Assembly: GCF_051900415.1 (NCBI RefSeq)
Contig: NZ_JBHZGL010000011.1
Location: forward strand, 1-64,000
DNA: 64,000 nucleotides
Direction: 5' to 3'
From: Frateuria_A sp051900415
Lineage (GTDB): Bacteria; Pseudomonadota; Gammaproteobacteria; Xanthomonadales; Rhodanobacteraceae
This document shows, piece by piece, positions 54,908 through 63,546 of the stretch (the first letter of the stretch is position 1; each line of letters starts with the position of its first letter). The translations under genes and the position numbers were made by a program. The notes under the pieces were generated by a model. The model was given only the letters and a program-made list of their open reading frames with translations. It searched no databases and was not told the origin of the DNA.

Positions 54908-55357
54908 ATGAGCAAGCTGCTGCACCACGAGCTCGAAGCCGCGCTGGACGCGGTGGTGGAGGACCTGCACCGGGCCGCCACCGAGCTCTCGGCCACCCTG
55001 GTCGCCGAACGCGAAGCGCTGGTCGCCGCCGATGCAGCCGCGCTGGACCGCGCCGGGAGCCAGAAACAGGCCCTGATGCAGCGGCTGGAAGAGCTGGACG
55101 CCGAACGCGTGCAGATGCTCAAGCTGGAGCCGACCGCAGCCGCGCGCACCGAACCGCGCTGGCGCGAGGTGCTCGGCTTGCTGCGTGGGTGTCACGAGAT
55201 GAACCAGCGCAACGGCAGCCTGGTCAGCCAGCGGCTGGCCCAGGTGCGCGAAGCGCTGGCCGTGCTGAGCGGCCAGGGTGGCGAGGTGCGCAGCGTGTAC
55301 GGACCCGGTGGCGAAGTGCGCACGGCCTTGCGCTCGCACCACCTGGCCTCGGCCTGA
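54908..55357 (+). CDS. flgN: Export chaperone FlgN for FlgK/FlgL
   Basis: 149 residues, fully helical, with the FlgN-like LxxEREALVAADAAALDRAG stretch and C-terminal EMNQRNGSLVSQRLAQVREA helix. It lies nine bases after flgM, the normal order. Confidence 0.9.
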   Translation: MSKLLHHELEAALDAVVEDLHRAATELSATLVAEREALVAADAAALDRAGSQKQALMQRLEELDAERVQMLKLEPTAAARTEPRWREVLGLLRGCHEMNQRNGSLVSQRLAQVREALAVLSGQGGEVRSVYGPGGEVRTALRSHHLASA

Positions 55358-55441
55358 TCGATACGAGTCTTACGGACACCGCGCCGCAAGGCCGGTGGTG
55401 ATCCATCCCAGGCGGGATAAGCCCGCGAGTAGATCAAGACC

Positions 55442-56704
55442 ATGAGCGATACCGCCGTTTCTGCCCAGTCCCGCCTTGCCGGCAACCGCGACATCCCGCT
55501 GCCGGTGGTACGAGTGCCGATGCTGGACCAGAAACGCGAGCTGTTCGCCTATGAAGTGATGTTCCACCGCCACGCCGGCGACGAGCAGGAGCTGATGCAG
55601 CGCGTGCTCTCGACCCTGGCCGATGGCGCGCTGACCCGGCTGGTACGCGGCAACCGCACCTTCCTCACTCTTTCACGCGAACTGCTGCTGGGGCAGACCG
55701 ACGTGCTGGCGCACCAGCCACGCTTTGGCGTGGTACTGCAGCCGGCGATGGCCGACGACGCCGAGCTGATGGAGCGGCTCAACAAGATGGCCCAGCGCGG
55801 CTGCCTGTTGATGCTGGACGTGGGCGCGGCCGACCTGCATGGCTCGGTGAGCTTCGAGGCATTGCTGCAGATCGTGCAGTTCGTCCGGCTGGACGCCCGC
55901 GCGCTGTCGCCCGAGCAACTGCGCGAACGCGCGCAGCAACTGCACGAGCGCGGCATCTGGGTGATCGCCGGCCACGTCGACGACCACGCCACCTACCACC
56001 GCTGTCTCGAGCTTCCGCTGCAGGCGATCCAGGGCCGTTACCTGCTGATCCCCGACCAGGTGGAAGTGCCGGTGCTCTCGGCCAACCGCCTGTCCATGCT
56101 GCGCCTGATGCGCGAGCTGCAGGAAAACAGCCCTGGCCCGGTGGAGCTGGGCGACATCATCCGCAACGACGCGATCCTTTCCTACAAGCTCCTGAGCTGC
56201 GTGAACTCGGCCTATTTCGGCCTGCCCAAGCAGCTCAAGTCCGTGCAGCAGGCGGCGATCTTCTTCGGCGTTACGCGCATGCGCAACTGGATCTACACCA
56301 TGTCGCTCGGCGGCATGGACGACCGCCCGCCGGAGCTGCTGCGTACCGCACTGATCCGCGCGCACATGTGCGAACAGCTCGCCTCGCACATGCCGCGTCC
56401 GCAGAAAGAGATGGCCTTCACCGTCGGCCTGTTCTCGCTGCTGGACACGCTGATGTGTGCGCCGATGGAGTTCGTGCTCGAACAGCTCCCGCTGGTGCCC
56501 GAGATCCGCGAGGCGCTGATCGGCAACCGCGGCCCCTTCGGCCCGCTGCTGGAGCAGATCCATGCCTGGGAAGCCGGCCAGCTGAGCGGCCAGGCCCAGC
56601 CGCAGCAGATCCAGCGCATGGCCGGCATCTACCTGGAAGCCACCCAGTGGGCCGACCAGGTGTACGCCTTCGCCGATCACAAGGCGCAGGCCGCGGCGGC
56701 TTAA
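55442..56704 (+). CDS. EAL-HDOD protein with degenerate EAL half
   Basis: 420 residues. The N-terminal about 200 residues follow the EAL fold but the catalytic ExLxR motif is degraded (FAYEVMFHR, Glu38) and other metal ligands are not visible, so c-di-GMP hydrolysis is unlikely. The C-terminal HDOD domain (about 205-400; GDIIRNDAILSYKLLSCVNS, VQQAAIFFGVTRMRNW) resembles the YuxH family. Such proteins act as signalling adaptors. It starts 84 bases after flgN and ends at a good intrinsic terminator, so it may belong to the same transcript. Confidence 0.85.
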   Translation: MSDTAVSAQSRLAGNRDIPLPVVRVPMLDQKRELFAYEVMFHRHAGDEQELMQRVLSTLADGALTRLVRGNRTFLTLSRELLLGQTDVLAHQPRFGVVLQPAMADDAELMERLNKMAQRGCLLMLDVGAADLHGSVSFEALLQIVQFVRLDARALSPEQLRERAQQLHERGIWVIAGHVDDHATYHRCLELPLQAIQGRYLLIPDQVEVPVLSANRLSMLRLMRELQENSPGPVELGDIIRNDAILSYKLLSCVNSAYFGLPKQLKSVQQAAIFFGVTRMRNWIYTMSLGGMDDRPPELLRTALIRAHMCEQLASHMPRPQKEMAFTVGLFSLLDTLMCAPMEFVLEQLPLVPEIREALIGNRGPFGPLLEQIHAWEAGQLSGQAQPQQIQRMAGIYLEATQWADQVYAFADHKAQAAAA

Positions 56705-56730
56705 GGGTCGCGGACGCTTTCTTCCTTACC

Positions 56731-56752
56731 GGGGCCCCGAACGGGGCCCTTT
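56731..56752 (+). terminator. Intrinsic terminator after the EAL-HDOD gene
   Basis: GGGCCCC, loop GAAC, GGGGCCC, then TTT: a strong GC-rich hairpin followed by a short T run 27 bases after the stop codon. Confidence 0.75.
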
Positions 56753-56844
56753 CCCGTAAGGGGCCCAGGCCTCCATTCGCTGCCCTGCCACTGGCAGGGC
56801 CTTCGCAGGCGAGCTCCCGGACGCGACGCCCCTCTCCCTACGAG

Positions 56845-56985
56845 CCTTCCCCCGCGAACGCGGGGGAAGGTGCCGACAGGCGGATGGGGGCGCTCTTGAG
56901 CGGGGCGCCTGGGTGAGCCTTTCGCAAGGTCTCCCCCATCCGCCCTGCGGGCACCTTCCCCCGTGAACGGGGAAAGGATGTCAGG
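56845..56985. repeat. REP-like palindrome pair between the EAL-HDOD gene and the TMEM43-like gene
   Basis: Two opposed elements (CCTTCCCCCGCGAACGCGGG with GGTGCCGACAGGCGGATGGG, and the mirror with CCGTGAACGG) separated by about 30 bases. The convergent gap 56705-57021 otherwise holds only the terminator. Confidence 0.85.
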
Positions 56986-57021
56986 ATGTGGCGCTGCGTT
57001 TGCCGGAGCTGGAGCACCCGA

Positions 57022-58071
57022 TCAGTGCGCCCTGTCCTGCCGCCCCATCCGCCGGTGCAGCAGGACCACCACCAGCACGCCGGCGGCCGTCAGCGCGAGC
57101 CAGCTCAACACGGGCGGCCAGTCGCCGCCAAGCCAGGACGCGCACGACACCGCACCGATCGCCGTCACGCCCACGGCCAGCGCCAGCGCCACGTCGCCGA
57201 CGCGCTGGCGACGCTCCCACAGCAACAGGAACGCACCGAGCGCGGCCAGCAGGATCGCACCGAGGCGGCGACCCACGGTGAACTCCGGCGGATCGGGCAC
57301 GTCGGGCAGCACGTCGCTGAGCGAGCGATCGCCCACCTGCACCTGGTAACCCTGGTCGTCCGCCTGGCTGGCGCGCACCAGCCGGTCGCCGTCCAGTTGG
57401 GCGAAGACGGTCACCGGCTGCACCGGCACCGCCTGCCAGCTCACCCGCACGTCGCCCAACCGCGGTGAGCCGGGATCGACGCTGGTGGTCAGGTAGTCGT
57501 GATAGAGACTGAAGCTCGCGGCCAGGTTCGCCGGCAGGTGCGACGGATCCGGCGCCACCGTCTCCGAGCCGGGCAGCGCGCGCACCAGCAACGGCCCCAG
57601 CGCAAAGCCGCCGACTCGGACCTTGCCGGCCATGATGCGTTGCCCCTTGAGCGGCAGTTCCTTCGGATTGGCGTGCCCGCGCGGCTGCTCGAACCGGCTC
57701 GTGTCCTGCAGCTCGTCGGACCAGTCAAGCTCGTAGTGCACGTCGCCGCCGACGTGTACCTCGCGCCACTGGAACATTTCCACGCGTCGGCTCAGTACCG
57801 GCGTGGACACGGTCAGGTTGAAGTCCGGGTCGTGCGGCGCCTCGGTCACCTCGGGCGTACCCGAGACCAGCACCATGCTCCCATGCTGGCCCGGTTGCGG
57901 CCCGCGCGAACCGGCCTGGACCACGTCGCCGCCGTGGCGCGCCGCGGCCAGGTGATGCAGCAGCAGGCCGCGTTCGGTGACCGCCGCCAGTCCCAGGCCC
58001 GCAATCAGCAGCACGGCACCGATGCCGCGCAGCAGCAGGGCCCGCGTGCCGACCCGCAGGTGGCGCCTCAC
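57022..58071 (-). CDS. TMEM43-family membrane protein
   Basis: 349 residues from a GTG at 58071 that overlaps the stop of the preceding gene (GTGA). One membrane helix near the N terminus (about 10-30) and about three or four near the C terminus (about 275-345) flank a large extracytoplasmic domain of about 230 residues (FNLTVSTPVLSRRVEMFQWR). This is the TMEM43 (former DUF1625) architecture. Function in bacteria is unknown. Confidence 0.75.
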   Translation of the reverse strand: MRRHLRVGTRALLLRGIGAVLLIAGLGLAAVTERGLLLHHLAAARHGGDVVQAGSRGPQPGQHGSMVLVSGTPEVTEAPHDPDFNLTVSTPVLSRRVEMFQWREVHVGGDVHYELDWSDELQDTSRFEQPRGHANPKELPLKGQRIMAGKVRVGGFALGPLLVRALPGSETVAPDPSHLPANLAASFSLYHDYLTTSVDPGSPRLGDVRVSWQAVPVQPVTVFAQLDGDRLVRASQADDQGYQVQVGDRSLSDVLPDVPDPPEFTVGRRLGAILLAALGAFLLLWERRQRVGDVALALAVGVTAIGAVSCASWLGGDWPPVLSWLALTAAGVLVVVLLHRRMGRQDRAH

Positions 58072-58931
58072 CCCATCGCCCCGGCGGGCTGGCCATGCAG
58101 GCTCGCCTGTTCGTCGGTCGTGCCGAAGCGGCCGCGGTCGTCGCAGGTCACCTTGGCCAGGGCGCAGGCGTGGTCATGGGTGAAGAACAGCCGCACGCCA
58201 CGCGCGAGCTTGTCTTCGAGGAAGCCGCGTTTCTCGTCGATCAGGGTTTCCGGCGCGCGGTCGTAACCCATGGTGATCGGCAGGTGCACCCAGGGCCGGC
58301 CCGGGATCAGGTCGGCGCAGAACACCACGCCGCCGACCTCGGACAGCATCAGCCCGGGCGTGTGGCCGTCGGAAAAGTGGAAACGCACCGATTCGCCGAG
58401 CGCCTTCGAGTGCGGTCCTTCGACCAGCTCCAGCCGGCCGCTGGCTTCCAGCAGCCCGGCCAGTTCGGGAATGAACGAGGCGCGGTCGCGCGGGTGCGGC
58501 GACTGCGCGCGGCGCCAGTGCTCGGCGCCGACCAGGAAAGTGGCGTTGGGGAACAGCAGCCGCGGCTGCTGCCCTTCCGCCCACGGCGCCAGCAGGCCGC
58601 CAGCGTGGTCGAAGTGCAGATGGGAGAGGACCACCGCATCGATATCCTCGTGCGAGAGGCCGGCTTCGGCCAGCGATTCGAGCAGCACGTGGCGGTCCTC
58701 GACCACGCCGTAGCGCTCGCGTAGCTTCGGCTCGAAGAAGGCCCCGATGCCGGTCTCGAACAGCACGTTGCGGCCGTCCAGGTCCTTCACCAGCAGGCAG
58801 CGGCAGGCCAGCGGGATGCGGTTCTCCGCATCCGGCTCGATCCAGCGCGCCCACATGGCCCGCGGTGCGTTGCCGAACATCGCCCCGCCGTCGAGTTTCT
58901 GGGTGTTGCCCTCAAGGGACCACAGCTGCAT
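58068..58931 (-). CDS. Metallo-beta-lactamase-fold hydrolase
   Basis: 287 residues from ATG 58931 (GGGGA seven bases upstream). The metal-binding motif HLHFDH is at 104-109; later ligands are visible in DGHTPGLM and near the C terminus in FFTHDHACAL. The arrangement resembles quorum-quenching or glyoxalase-like MBL enzymes, but the substrate cannot be assigned. It overlaps the TMEM43-like gene and has no signal peptide. Confidence 0.82.
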   Translation of the reverse strand: MQLWSLEGNTQKLDGGAMFGNAPRAMWARWIEPDAENRIPLACRCLLVKDLDGRNVLFETGIGAFFEPKLRERYGVVEDRHVLLESLAEAGLSHEDIDAVVLSHLHFDHAGGLLAPWAEGQQPRLLFPNATFLVGAEHWRRAQSPHPRDRASFIPELAGLLEASGRLELVEGPHSKALGESVRFHFSDGHTPGLMLSEVGGVVFCADLIPGRPWVHLPITMGYDRAPETLIDEKRGFLEDKLARGVRLFFTHDHACALAKVTCDDRGRFGTTDEQASLHGQPAGAMG

Positions 58932-59040
58932 GACACGTCCCCTGTCCAAGGATGCTTCCCCGGATTCTACGCAGGGGGGGCACTGCTGTCTGCCGGTGGC
59001 GGGTTGGCCGTAGGCCTCGGAGCGTGAGGCAAGGACGCCC

Positions 59041-59585
59041 CATCCGCCCTTCGGGCACCTTCCCCCGTGGAACGGGGGAGGATCTGGTTGCGGTGCGGAG
59101 CGTGGCGGGATGGATGCCGCCGAGCCTTTCCCTTTCAGGAGCGCAGGCCTTGGGGCGTGAGGCAAGGACGCCCCCATCCGCCCTTCGGGCACCTTCCCCC
59201 GTGGAACGGGGGAAGGATCTGGTTGCGGGCGGAACGTAGACGGATGGATGCCGCCGAGCCTTCCCCTTTCAGGAGGGCAGGCTTTGGGGCATGGGGCAAT
59301 GGCGCTCCCATTCGCCCTTCGGGCACCTCCCCCCGTGGAACGGCGGAAGGATCTGGTTGCGGGCGGAACGTAGACGGATGGATGCCGCCGAGCCTTCCCC
59401 TTTCAGGAGGGCAGGCTTTGGGGCGTGGGGCAATGGCGCTCCCATTCGCCCTTCGGGCACCTTCCCCCGTTGAACGGGGGAAGGATCCAGGATGAAGGTT
59501 TCGCCCCCGCGGGAGGGATGCCATCGAGCCTTCCCCCGTTCCACGGGGGAAGGTGCCGACAGGCGGATGGGGGAAGCCTTGCGGG
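59041..59585. repeat. 134-bp tandem repeat array containing REP palindromes
   Basis: CGCCCTTCGGGCAC recurs at 59045, 59179, 59313 and 59447, a constant period of 134 bases. Each unit contains CCCCGTGGAACGGGG and a spacer with GGATGGATGCCGCCGAGCC. A mirrored element closes the array near 59535-59570. The gap 58932-59595 has no other gene. Confidence 0.88.
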
Positions 59586-59595
59586 GAAGTGCGAC

Positions 59596-61320
59596 CTACT
59601 GCACCTTGCCCAGGCCCGAGGGCCGCCGCGGATCGCTGGCCGCCTGGAGCGTGTTGCTGCGGTGGTCCCAGGTGACCACGTTCATGAAGCCCCAGGGATC
59701 ACGCGGGTGCAGGGTGTAGCCCATGCGCTCGAGCTCTTTCGTGGTGGCCGGGTCGAACACGCCCTGCTCCACGTCCACGCGGTCGGGCAGGAACTGATGG
59801 TGGTAGCGCTTCTGGGCAACGATGGCGCTGGCGTCCTTGCCATCGATGAAGGCGAGGATGCCTTCGAGCACCTGGGTGATGATGGTCGAGCCGCCGGGCG
59901 AGCCGATCACCGCGGTGCGGTCCTGACCGATCACCAGGCTGGGCGACATCGAGGAAAGCATGCGCTTGCCACCCACCGGCGCGTTGGCCTTGCTGCCGAG
60001 CAGGCCGTAGACGTTGGGCTTGCCCGGCACCAGCGCGAAGTCGTCCATCTCGTCGTTGAGCAGCACGCCGGTGCCGGCGGCGACGAAGGTGGAACCGAGC
60101 GTGTAGTTCACCGTCGAAGTGACGGCGATCATGTTGCCGTCCTTGTCGATGATCGAGAAATGCGTGGTGTGCGGGCCGGGGTCGGAAGCGCCGGTGTGCG
60201 GCAGCATCGAGGAGGGCGTGGCCCTGTCCGGCAGGATGCTCTGGCGCAGGCCGTCGGCGTAGAACGGCGACAGCAGCATGTCCAGCGGCATCTTCACGAA
60301 ATCCGGATCGCCGAGGTAATCGTTGTGGTCGCGGAAGGCGCGGCGCATCGCCTCGACCACGTAGTGCACGCGATGGGCGCGGTCGAGCTTGTCCATGTCC
60401 ACGCCGCGCAGGATGTTAAGGATCTCGGCGATCGCCACGCCGCCGGAGGACGGCGGCGGCGCGGTGACGATGCGGTAGCCGCGGTAGTCCACGCTGATCG
60501 GTGCCCGTTCCTTGACCTGGTAGCCGGCCAGGTCCGCCGCGGTCCAGTTGCCGCCGGCCGCGCGCACGGCAGCCACCAGCTTCCTGGCCACTTCACCCTG
60601 GTAGAAGCCGTCGCGGCCCTCTTTGGCGAGGATCTCGAGCGTGCGTGCCTGGTCCGGGTCGCGCCAGAGCCTGCCTTCGACGGGCGGATTGCCGTCGACG
60701 AAATACTTGGCCTCGGAAGCGGGCCAGCGCTTCAGGTCGTCGGCACGCTCGGCGATCGCGTTGCGCAGGCGGCTGTCCGGCTTGAAGCCGTCGCGTGCGG
60801 TGCGGATCGCCGGCGCCAGCGAGGCCGACAGCGGGAGCTTGCCGTAGTGCCGGGAGAGCCAGGCCAGGCCCGCCGGCTCGCCCGGAATGCCGGCCGAAAG
60901 CGGACCGTTCAACGCCGCGTCGCGGTTGGGCGAGCCATCGGGATTGAGGTAATCCTTCGCATCCACCGCCGCCGGCGCCACTTCGCGCGCGTCGATGAAC
61001 ACCTCGCGCCCGTCCGAGGCGCGCCGCAGCACGGCCATGAAACCGCCGCCCAGTCCCGAACTCTCCGGCTCGACCACCGACAGCGTGGACGCTACCGCCA
61101 CTGCCGCGTCGAATGCGTTGCCACCCCTGGCCAGCACGTCCAGGCCGGCGTTGGTGGCCAGGAAGTTGGCGCTGGCGATCGCCGCATGACCGGGTTTTGG
61201 AGCTGCCGTGGTGGCGGGAGCGGCGGGTTTCGCCTGGACCGGCGGGTCCGTTGCGAAGGCGGCGGTACTGGTCAGCAACAGGCTCAGCAACAGGGCTCGC
61301 CAACGCAGGGACAGACTCAT
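59596..61320 (-). CDS. ggt: Gamma-glutamyltransferase
   Basis: 574 residues. Sec signal peptide (RALLLSLLLTSTAAFA), then a large subunit with GGNAFDAAVA and ESSGLGGGFMAV, and the autocleavage site before Thr385 in HTTHFSIIDKDGN, which becomes the N-terminal nucleophile of the small subunit. The SSMSPSLVI and GSPGGSTIIT loops of the active site are present. The enzyme cleaves glutathione and other gamma-glutamyl compounds in the periplasm. It overlaps the ferredoxin gene by four bases. Confidence 0.95.
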   Translation of the reverse strand: MSLSLRWRALLLSLLLTSTAAFATDPPVQAKPAAPATTAAPKPGHAAIASANFLATNAGLDVLARGGNAFDAAVAVASTLSVVEPESSGLGGGFMAVLRRASDGREVFIDAREVAPAAVDAKDYLNPDGSPNRDAALNGPLSAGIPGEPAGLAWLSRHYGKLPLSASLAPAIRTARDGFKPDSRLRNAIAERADDLKRWPASEAKYFVDGNPPVEGRLWRDPDQARTLEILAKEGRDGFYQGEVARKLVAAVRAAGGNWTAADLAGYQVKERAPISVDYRGYRIVTAPPPSSGGVAIAEILNILRGVDMDKLDRAHRVHYVVEAMRRAFRDHNDYLGDPDFVKMPLDMLLSPFYADGLRQSILPDRATPSSMLPHTGASDPGPHTTHFSIIDKDGNMIAVTSTVNYTLGSTFVAAGTGVLLNDEMDDFALVPGKPNVYGLLGSKANAPVGGKRMLSSMSPSLVIGQDRTAVIGSPGGSTIITQVLEGILAFIDGKDASAIVAQKRYHHQFLPDRVDVEQGVFDPATTKELERMGYTLHPRDPWGFMNVVTWDHRSNTLQAASDPRRPSGLGKVQ

Positions 61321-61577
61321 GCCGTGGTCTCCTTGGCCATCAACTGGCGGTATTTCAGTTCGAGTTGCTCGCGCGTCTCGGCATGGCCGGGATCGAGGAT
61401 GATGCACTCGACCGGGCAGACGACCATGCACTGCGGTTCGTCATGGTGGCCCACGCATTCGGTGCACAGGGCCGGATCGATGACGTAATAGTCCTCGCCC
61501 ATGGAAATGGCCTTGTTGGGGCACGCGGGCTCGCAGACGTCGCAGTTGACGCAGGTGTCGAGGATCTTCAGGGACAT
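61317..61577 (-). CDS. yfhL: YfhL-type ferredoxin with two 4Fe-4S clusters
   Basis: 86 residues. Cys9, Cys12, Cys15 and Cys19 form the first cluster motif and Cys38, Cys41, Cys50, Cys54 the second, with the extra residues between Cys41 and Cys50 typical of the YfhL/Allochromatium type; Cys58 completes the set. A cytoplasmic electron carrier. Overlap with ggt (ATGA) suggests a shared transcript. Confidence 0.92.
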   Translation of the reverse strand: MSLKILDTCVNCDVCEPACPNKAISMGEDYYVIDPALCTECVGHHDEPQCMVVCPVECIILDPGHAETREQLELKYRQLMAKETTA

Positions 61578-61640
61578 GGCGTCAATGGTACAGCGGCGCG
61601 GCCATCCTTACGCGGGCGGTCCATTCCACGGCACGCGCAG

Positions 61641-61697
61641 GGCGGGCTTCAGTCCACCGGGGTTACACCGCGGCGCGGGGTGGGCTGAAGCCCACCT
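61641..61697. repeat. Inverted repeat GGTGGGCTGAAGCCCACC
   Basis: GGCGGGCTTCAGTCCACC at the left and GGTGGGCTGAAGCCCACC at the right, each itself nearly palindromic. A small repetitive element between the ferredoxin start and the terminator of the lipoprotein gene. Confidence 0.7.
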
Positions 61698-61712
61698 TAC
61701 GTGGTCCTCAAA

Positions 61713-61748
61713 CGAAAACGCCCGCGACACCTTGCGGCATCGCGGGCG
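61713..61748 (-). terminator. Intrinsic terminator of the lipoprotein gene
   Basis: On the minus strand CGCCCGCGA, a 12-base loop, TCGCGGGCG and then TTTTCGTTT: a nine-base-pair stem followed by a T-rich run, about 25 bases after the stop codon. Confidence 0.85.
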
Positions 61749-61771
61749 CATCAAGCGCGTTGTCGCGCGGC

Positions 61772-62269
61772 TTACATCGCCACGAAGCGCACGGTCGCGC
61801 CGGTCGGCTGCAGCGCGGTCATCACGCGGTCCTTGTCGGCCTCGTCGCCGATGAACAGCACGATCACGTCCTTGAACGAGCCCGGCTTGGCGCCCGCGAA
61901 GGCGGCGGTCACGAAGTCGGCGGTCTTGGCCGAGTTCGGGCCGGCGAAGGCCAGCAGGTTGCCCGGCAGCACGCCACGGGCGATGACGTCCTGCACGTTG
62001 GTCAGCTGGCGGTCGTACTTGGCCTTGGCATCGTCGTCGTCGCCGGCCGGCACCAGGTAGGCGTACGGGCGCTCGGCGGTCATGCCCTGCATGTTGTTCT
62101 GCACGATCTGGCCCAGGTAGGCGTTCCAGGCCTGCGCATCGTTCGGGTTGGTCGGCTTGGGCGCGGCGGCCTGCTGGGTAGTCTGCTGGCTGTCGTCCTG
62201 TTTGTTGCAGGCGGACAGCGCCAGGCTGCCGGCCAGGGCGAAGGTTGCGGCGATCAGGAACTTACGCAT
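61772..62269 (-). CDS. Small secreted lipoprotein of unknown function
   Basis: 165 residues. A lipoprotein signal ends at Cys21 (LALSAC). The next about 20 residues are Gln/Thr/Ala-rich, followed by a compact domain with AERPYAYLVPAGDDDDAKAK. The start overlaps the end of coaD by eight bases. I do not recognise the family. Confidence 0.8.
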   Translation of the reverse strand: MRKFLIAATFALAGSLALSACNKQDDSQQTTQQAAAPKPTNPNDAQAWNAYLGQIVQNNMQGMTAERPYAYLVPAGDDDDAKAKYDRQLTNVQDVIARGVLPGNLLAFAGPNSAKTADFVTAAFAGAKPGSFKDVIVLFIGDEADKDRVMTALQPTGATVRFVAM

Positions 62270-62795
62270 GGGTGTCTCCCTGTGAGTGAGTGTGGGTTTG
62301 TCGCCAGCGCTGCCGCATGGCCTGTTGCACTGCCGGATGCACGAAACTGGAAATATCGCCGCCGAGGCGGCCGATCTCGCGCACCAGCGACGAGGAAATG
62401 AAGCTGTACTGCTCGGCAGGCGTAAGGAACAGCGTCTCCGCCTGCGGGATCAGGTGGCGGTTCATGCTCGCCAGCTGGAACTCGTATTCGAAGTCCGACA
62501 CAGCGCGCAGTCCACGGATGATCACGCCCGCGCCCATGTCGGTGACGAAGTCGGCCAGCAGGCTGTTGAAGCCGCGCACTTCCACGTTGGGGAGGTCGGC
62601 CAGGGCCAGCCGCGCCAGCGTGATGCGCTCGTGCAGGCTGAAACCCGGCCCCTTGCTGGAACTCTCGGCTACCGCCACCACCACGCGCTCGAACAGCGGC
62701 GCGGCGCGCGATACCAGATCGGCATGGCCGTTGGTGATCGGGTCGAAGGTGCCGGGATACACGGCCAGGCGCTTGTTCACCGAGGCTTTGTTCAC
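62262..62795 (-). CDS. coaD: Phosphopantetheine adenylyltransferase CoaD
   Basis: 177 residues. The nucleotidyltransferase motif YPGTFDPITNGH is at 13-24, followed by HERITLARLAL, RGLRAVSDFEYEFQLASMNR and SFISSSLVREI. It makes dephospho-CoA from 4'-phosphopantetheine and ATP. A C-terminal tail of about 15 polar residues is longer than usual. It follows rsmD by 27 bases. Confidence 0.95.
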   Translation of the reverse strand: MNKASVNKRLAVYPGTFDPITNGHADLVSRAAPLFERVVVAVAESSSKGPGFSLHERITLARLALADLPNVEVRGFNSLLADFVTDMGAGVIIRGLRAVSDFEYEFQLASMNRHLIPQAETLFLTPAEQYSFISSSLVREIGRLGGDISSFVHPAVQQAMRQRWRQTHTHSQGDTHA

Positions 62796-62822
62796 GTGGA
62801 GGCTGCAGCGCGAAAGTGGCGG

Positions 62823-63386
62823 CTAGCTTAACGGAAGCTCCGTGCAGCGGCGATAGAGCGTATGGCGCACCTCGCCCGCCTTCCCCTCGCGATGCAGTGA
62901 CCAGTTCGCCGGCAGTGCCGGCACCTGGTCGCGCGGCGACTCGACATAGACCCAGGCCTGCGGCGTGAGCCAGCCGCGCTGCTCCAGCCGCTGCGCGAGC
63001 ACCGGCCACAGGTCCGCGGCGAAGGGCGGATCCAGGAACACCAACCCGAAAGGCGTCGCCGCGCCGTCCAGGAATGCCACCGCATCGGCGGCGGTCACCG
63101 CGCCCTCGACCTTCAGCCGTGCGAGGTTGTCACGCAACGCCCTGGCCGCGCGTGCGTCGCGCTCGACGAAGCGCACCGCGCCAGCACCACGCGACAGCGC
63201 CTCGATGCCCAGCGCGCCGGTCCCGGCACACAGGTCCAGCGCCTGCACGCCGGCGATCACCGGCGACAGCCAGTTGAACAGCGTCTCGCGCACACGCTCC
63301 GGCGTCGGCCGCAGCCCCGGCAGGTCGGGCACGTCCAGCCGCGAATTCCGAAGGCTGCCCCCGATGATGCGGATCCGGCCGGTCAC
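62823..63386 (-). CDS. rsmD: 16S rRNA (guanine966-N2)-methyltransferase RsmD
   Basis: 187 residues from a GTG at 63386 with GAGG eight bases upstream. Motif I DLCAGTGALGIEALSRGA binds SAM and the catalytic DPPF is at 119-122. It methylates G966 of 16S rRNA. The rsmD-coaD order and divergence from ftsY are common in gammaproteobacteria. Confidence 0.94.
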   Translation of the reverse strand: MTGRIRIIGGSLRNSRLDVPDLPGLRPTPERVRETLFNWLSPVIAGVQALDLCAGTGALGIEALSRGAGAVRFVERDARAARALRDNLARLKVEGAVTAADAVAFLDGAATPFGLVFLDPPFAADLWPVLAQRLEQRGWLTPQAWVYVESPRDQVPALPANWSLHREGKAGEVRHTLYRRCTELPLS

Positions 63387-63397
63387 GCCGATGCCCT

Positions 63398-63432
63398 CTT
63401 GTCGGAGCGCACCCTGTGCGCGACCGCCATGG
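63398..63432. repeat. Single GTCGGAGCGC-type REP element
   Basis: TGTCGGAGCGCACCCTGTGC with the following GCGCGACCGCC is a diverged, unpaired relative of the GTAGGAGCGC elements. It lies in the divergent rsmD-ftsY gap. Confidence 0.5.
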
Positions 63433-63546
63433 TTGTGCAAGCCGGCATCGGTCGTTCCCATGGAAGGCGCAGGCACGAACGGCCCTCAGCGGCCAGTCTG
63501 GTAGCGGGTGATAGCATCCGCGCATTGTCTTCGAAGCGCCGCCGCA

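Noticed and set aside
55405..55425. GCGGGATAAG as a FliA -10 box for the EAL-HDOD gene
   Set aside because: No TAAAG-like -35 box is found 11 bases upstream.
59041..59585. Possible CRISPR array or repeat protein
   Set aside because: Units are 134 bases with near-identical spacers, and open frames on both strands are shadows of the palindromes.
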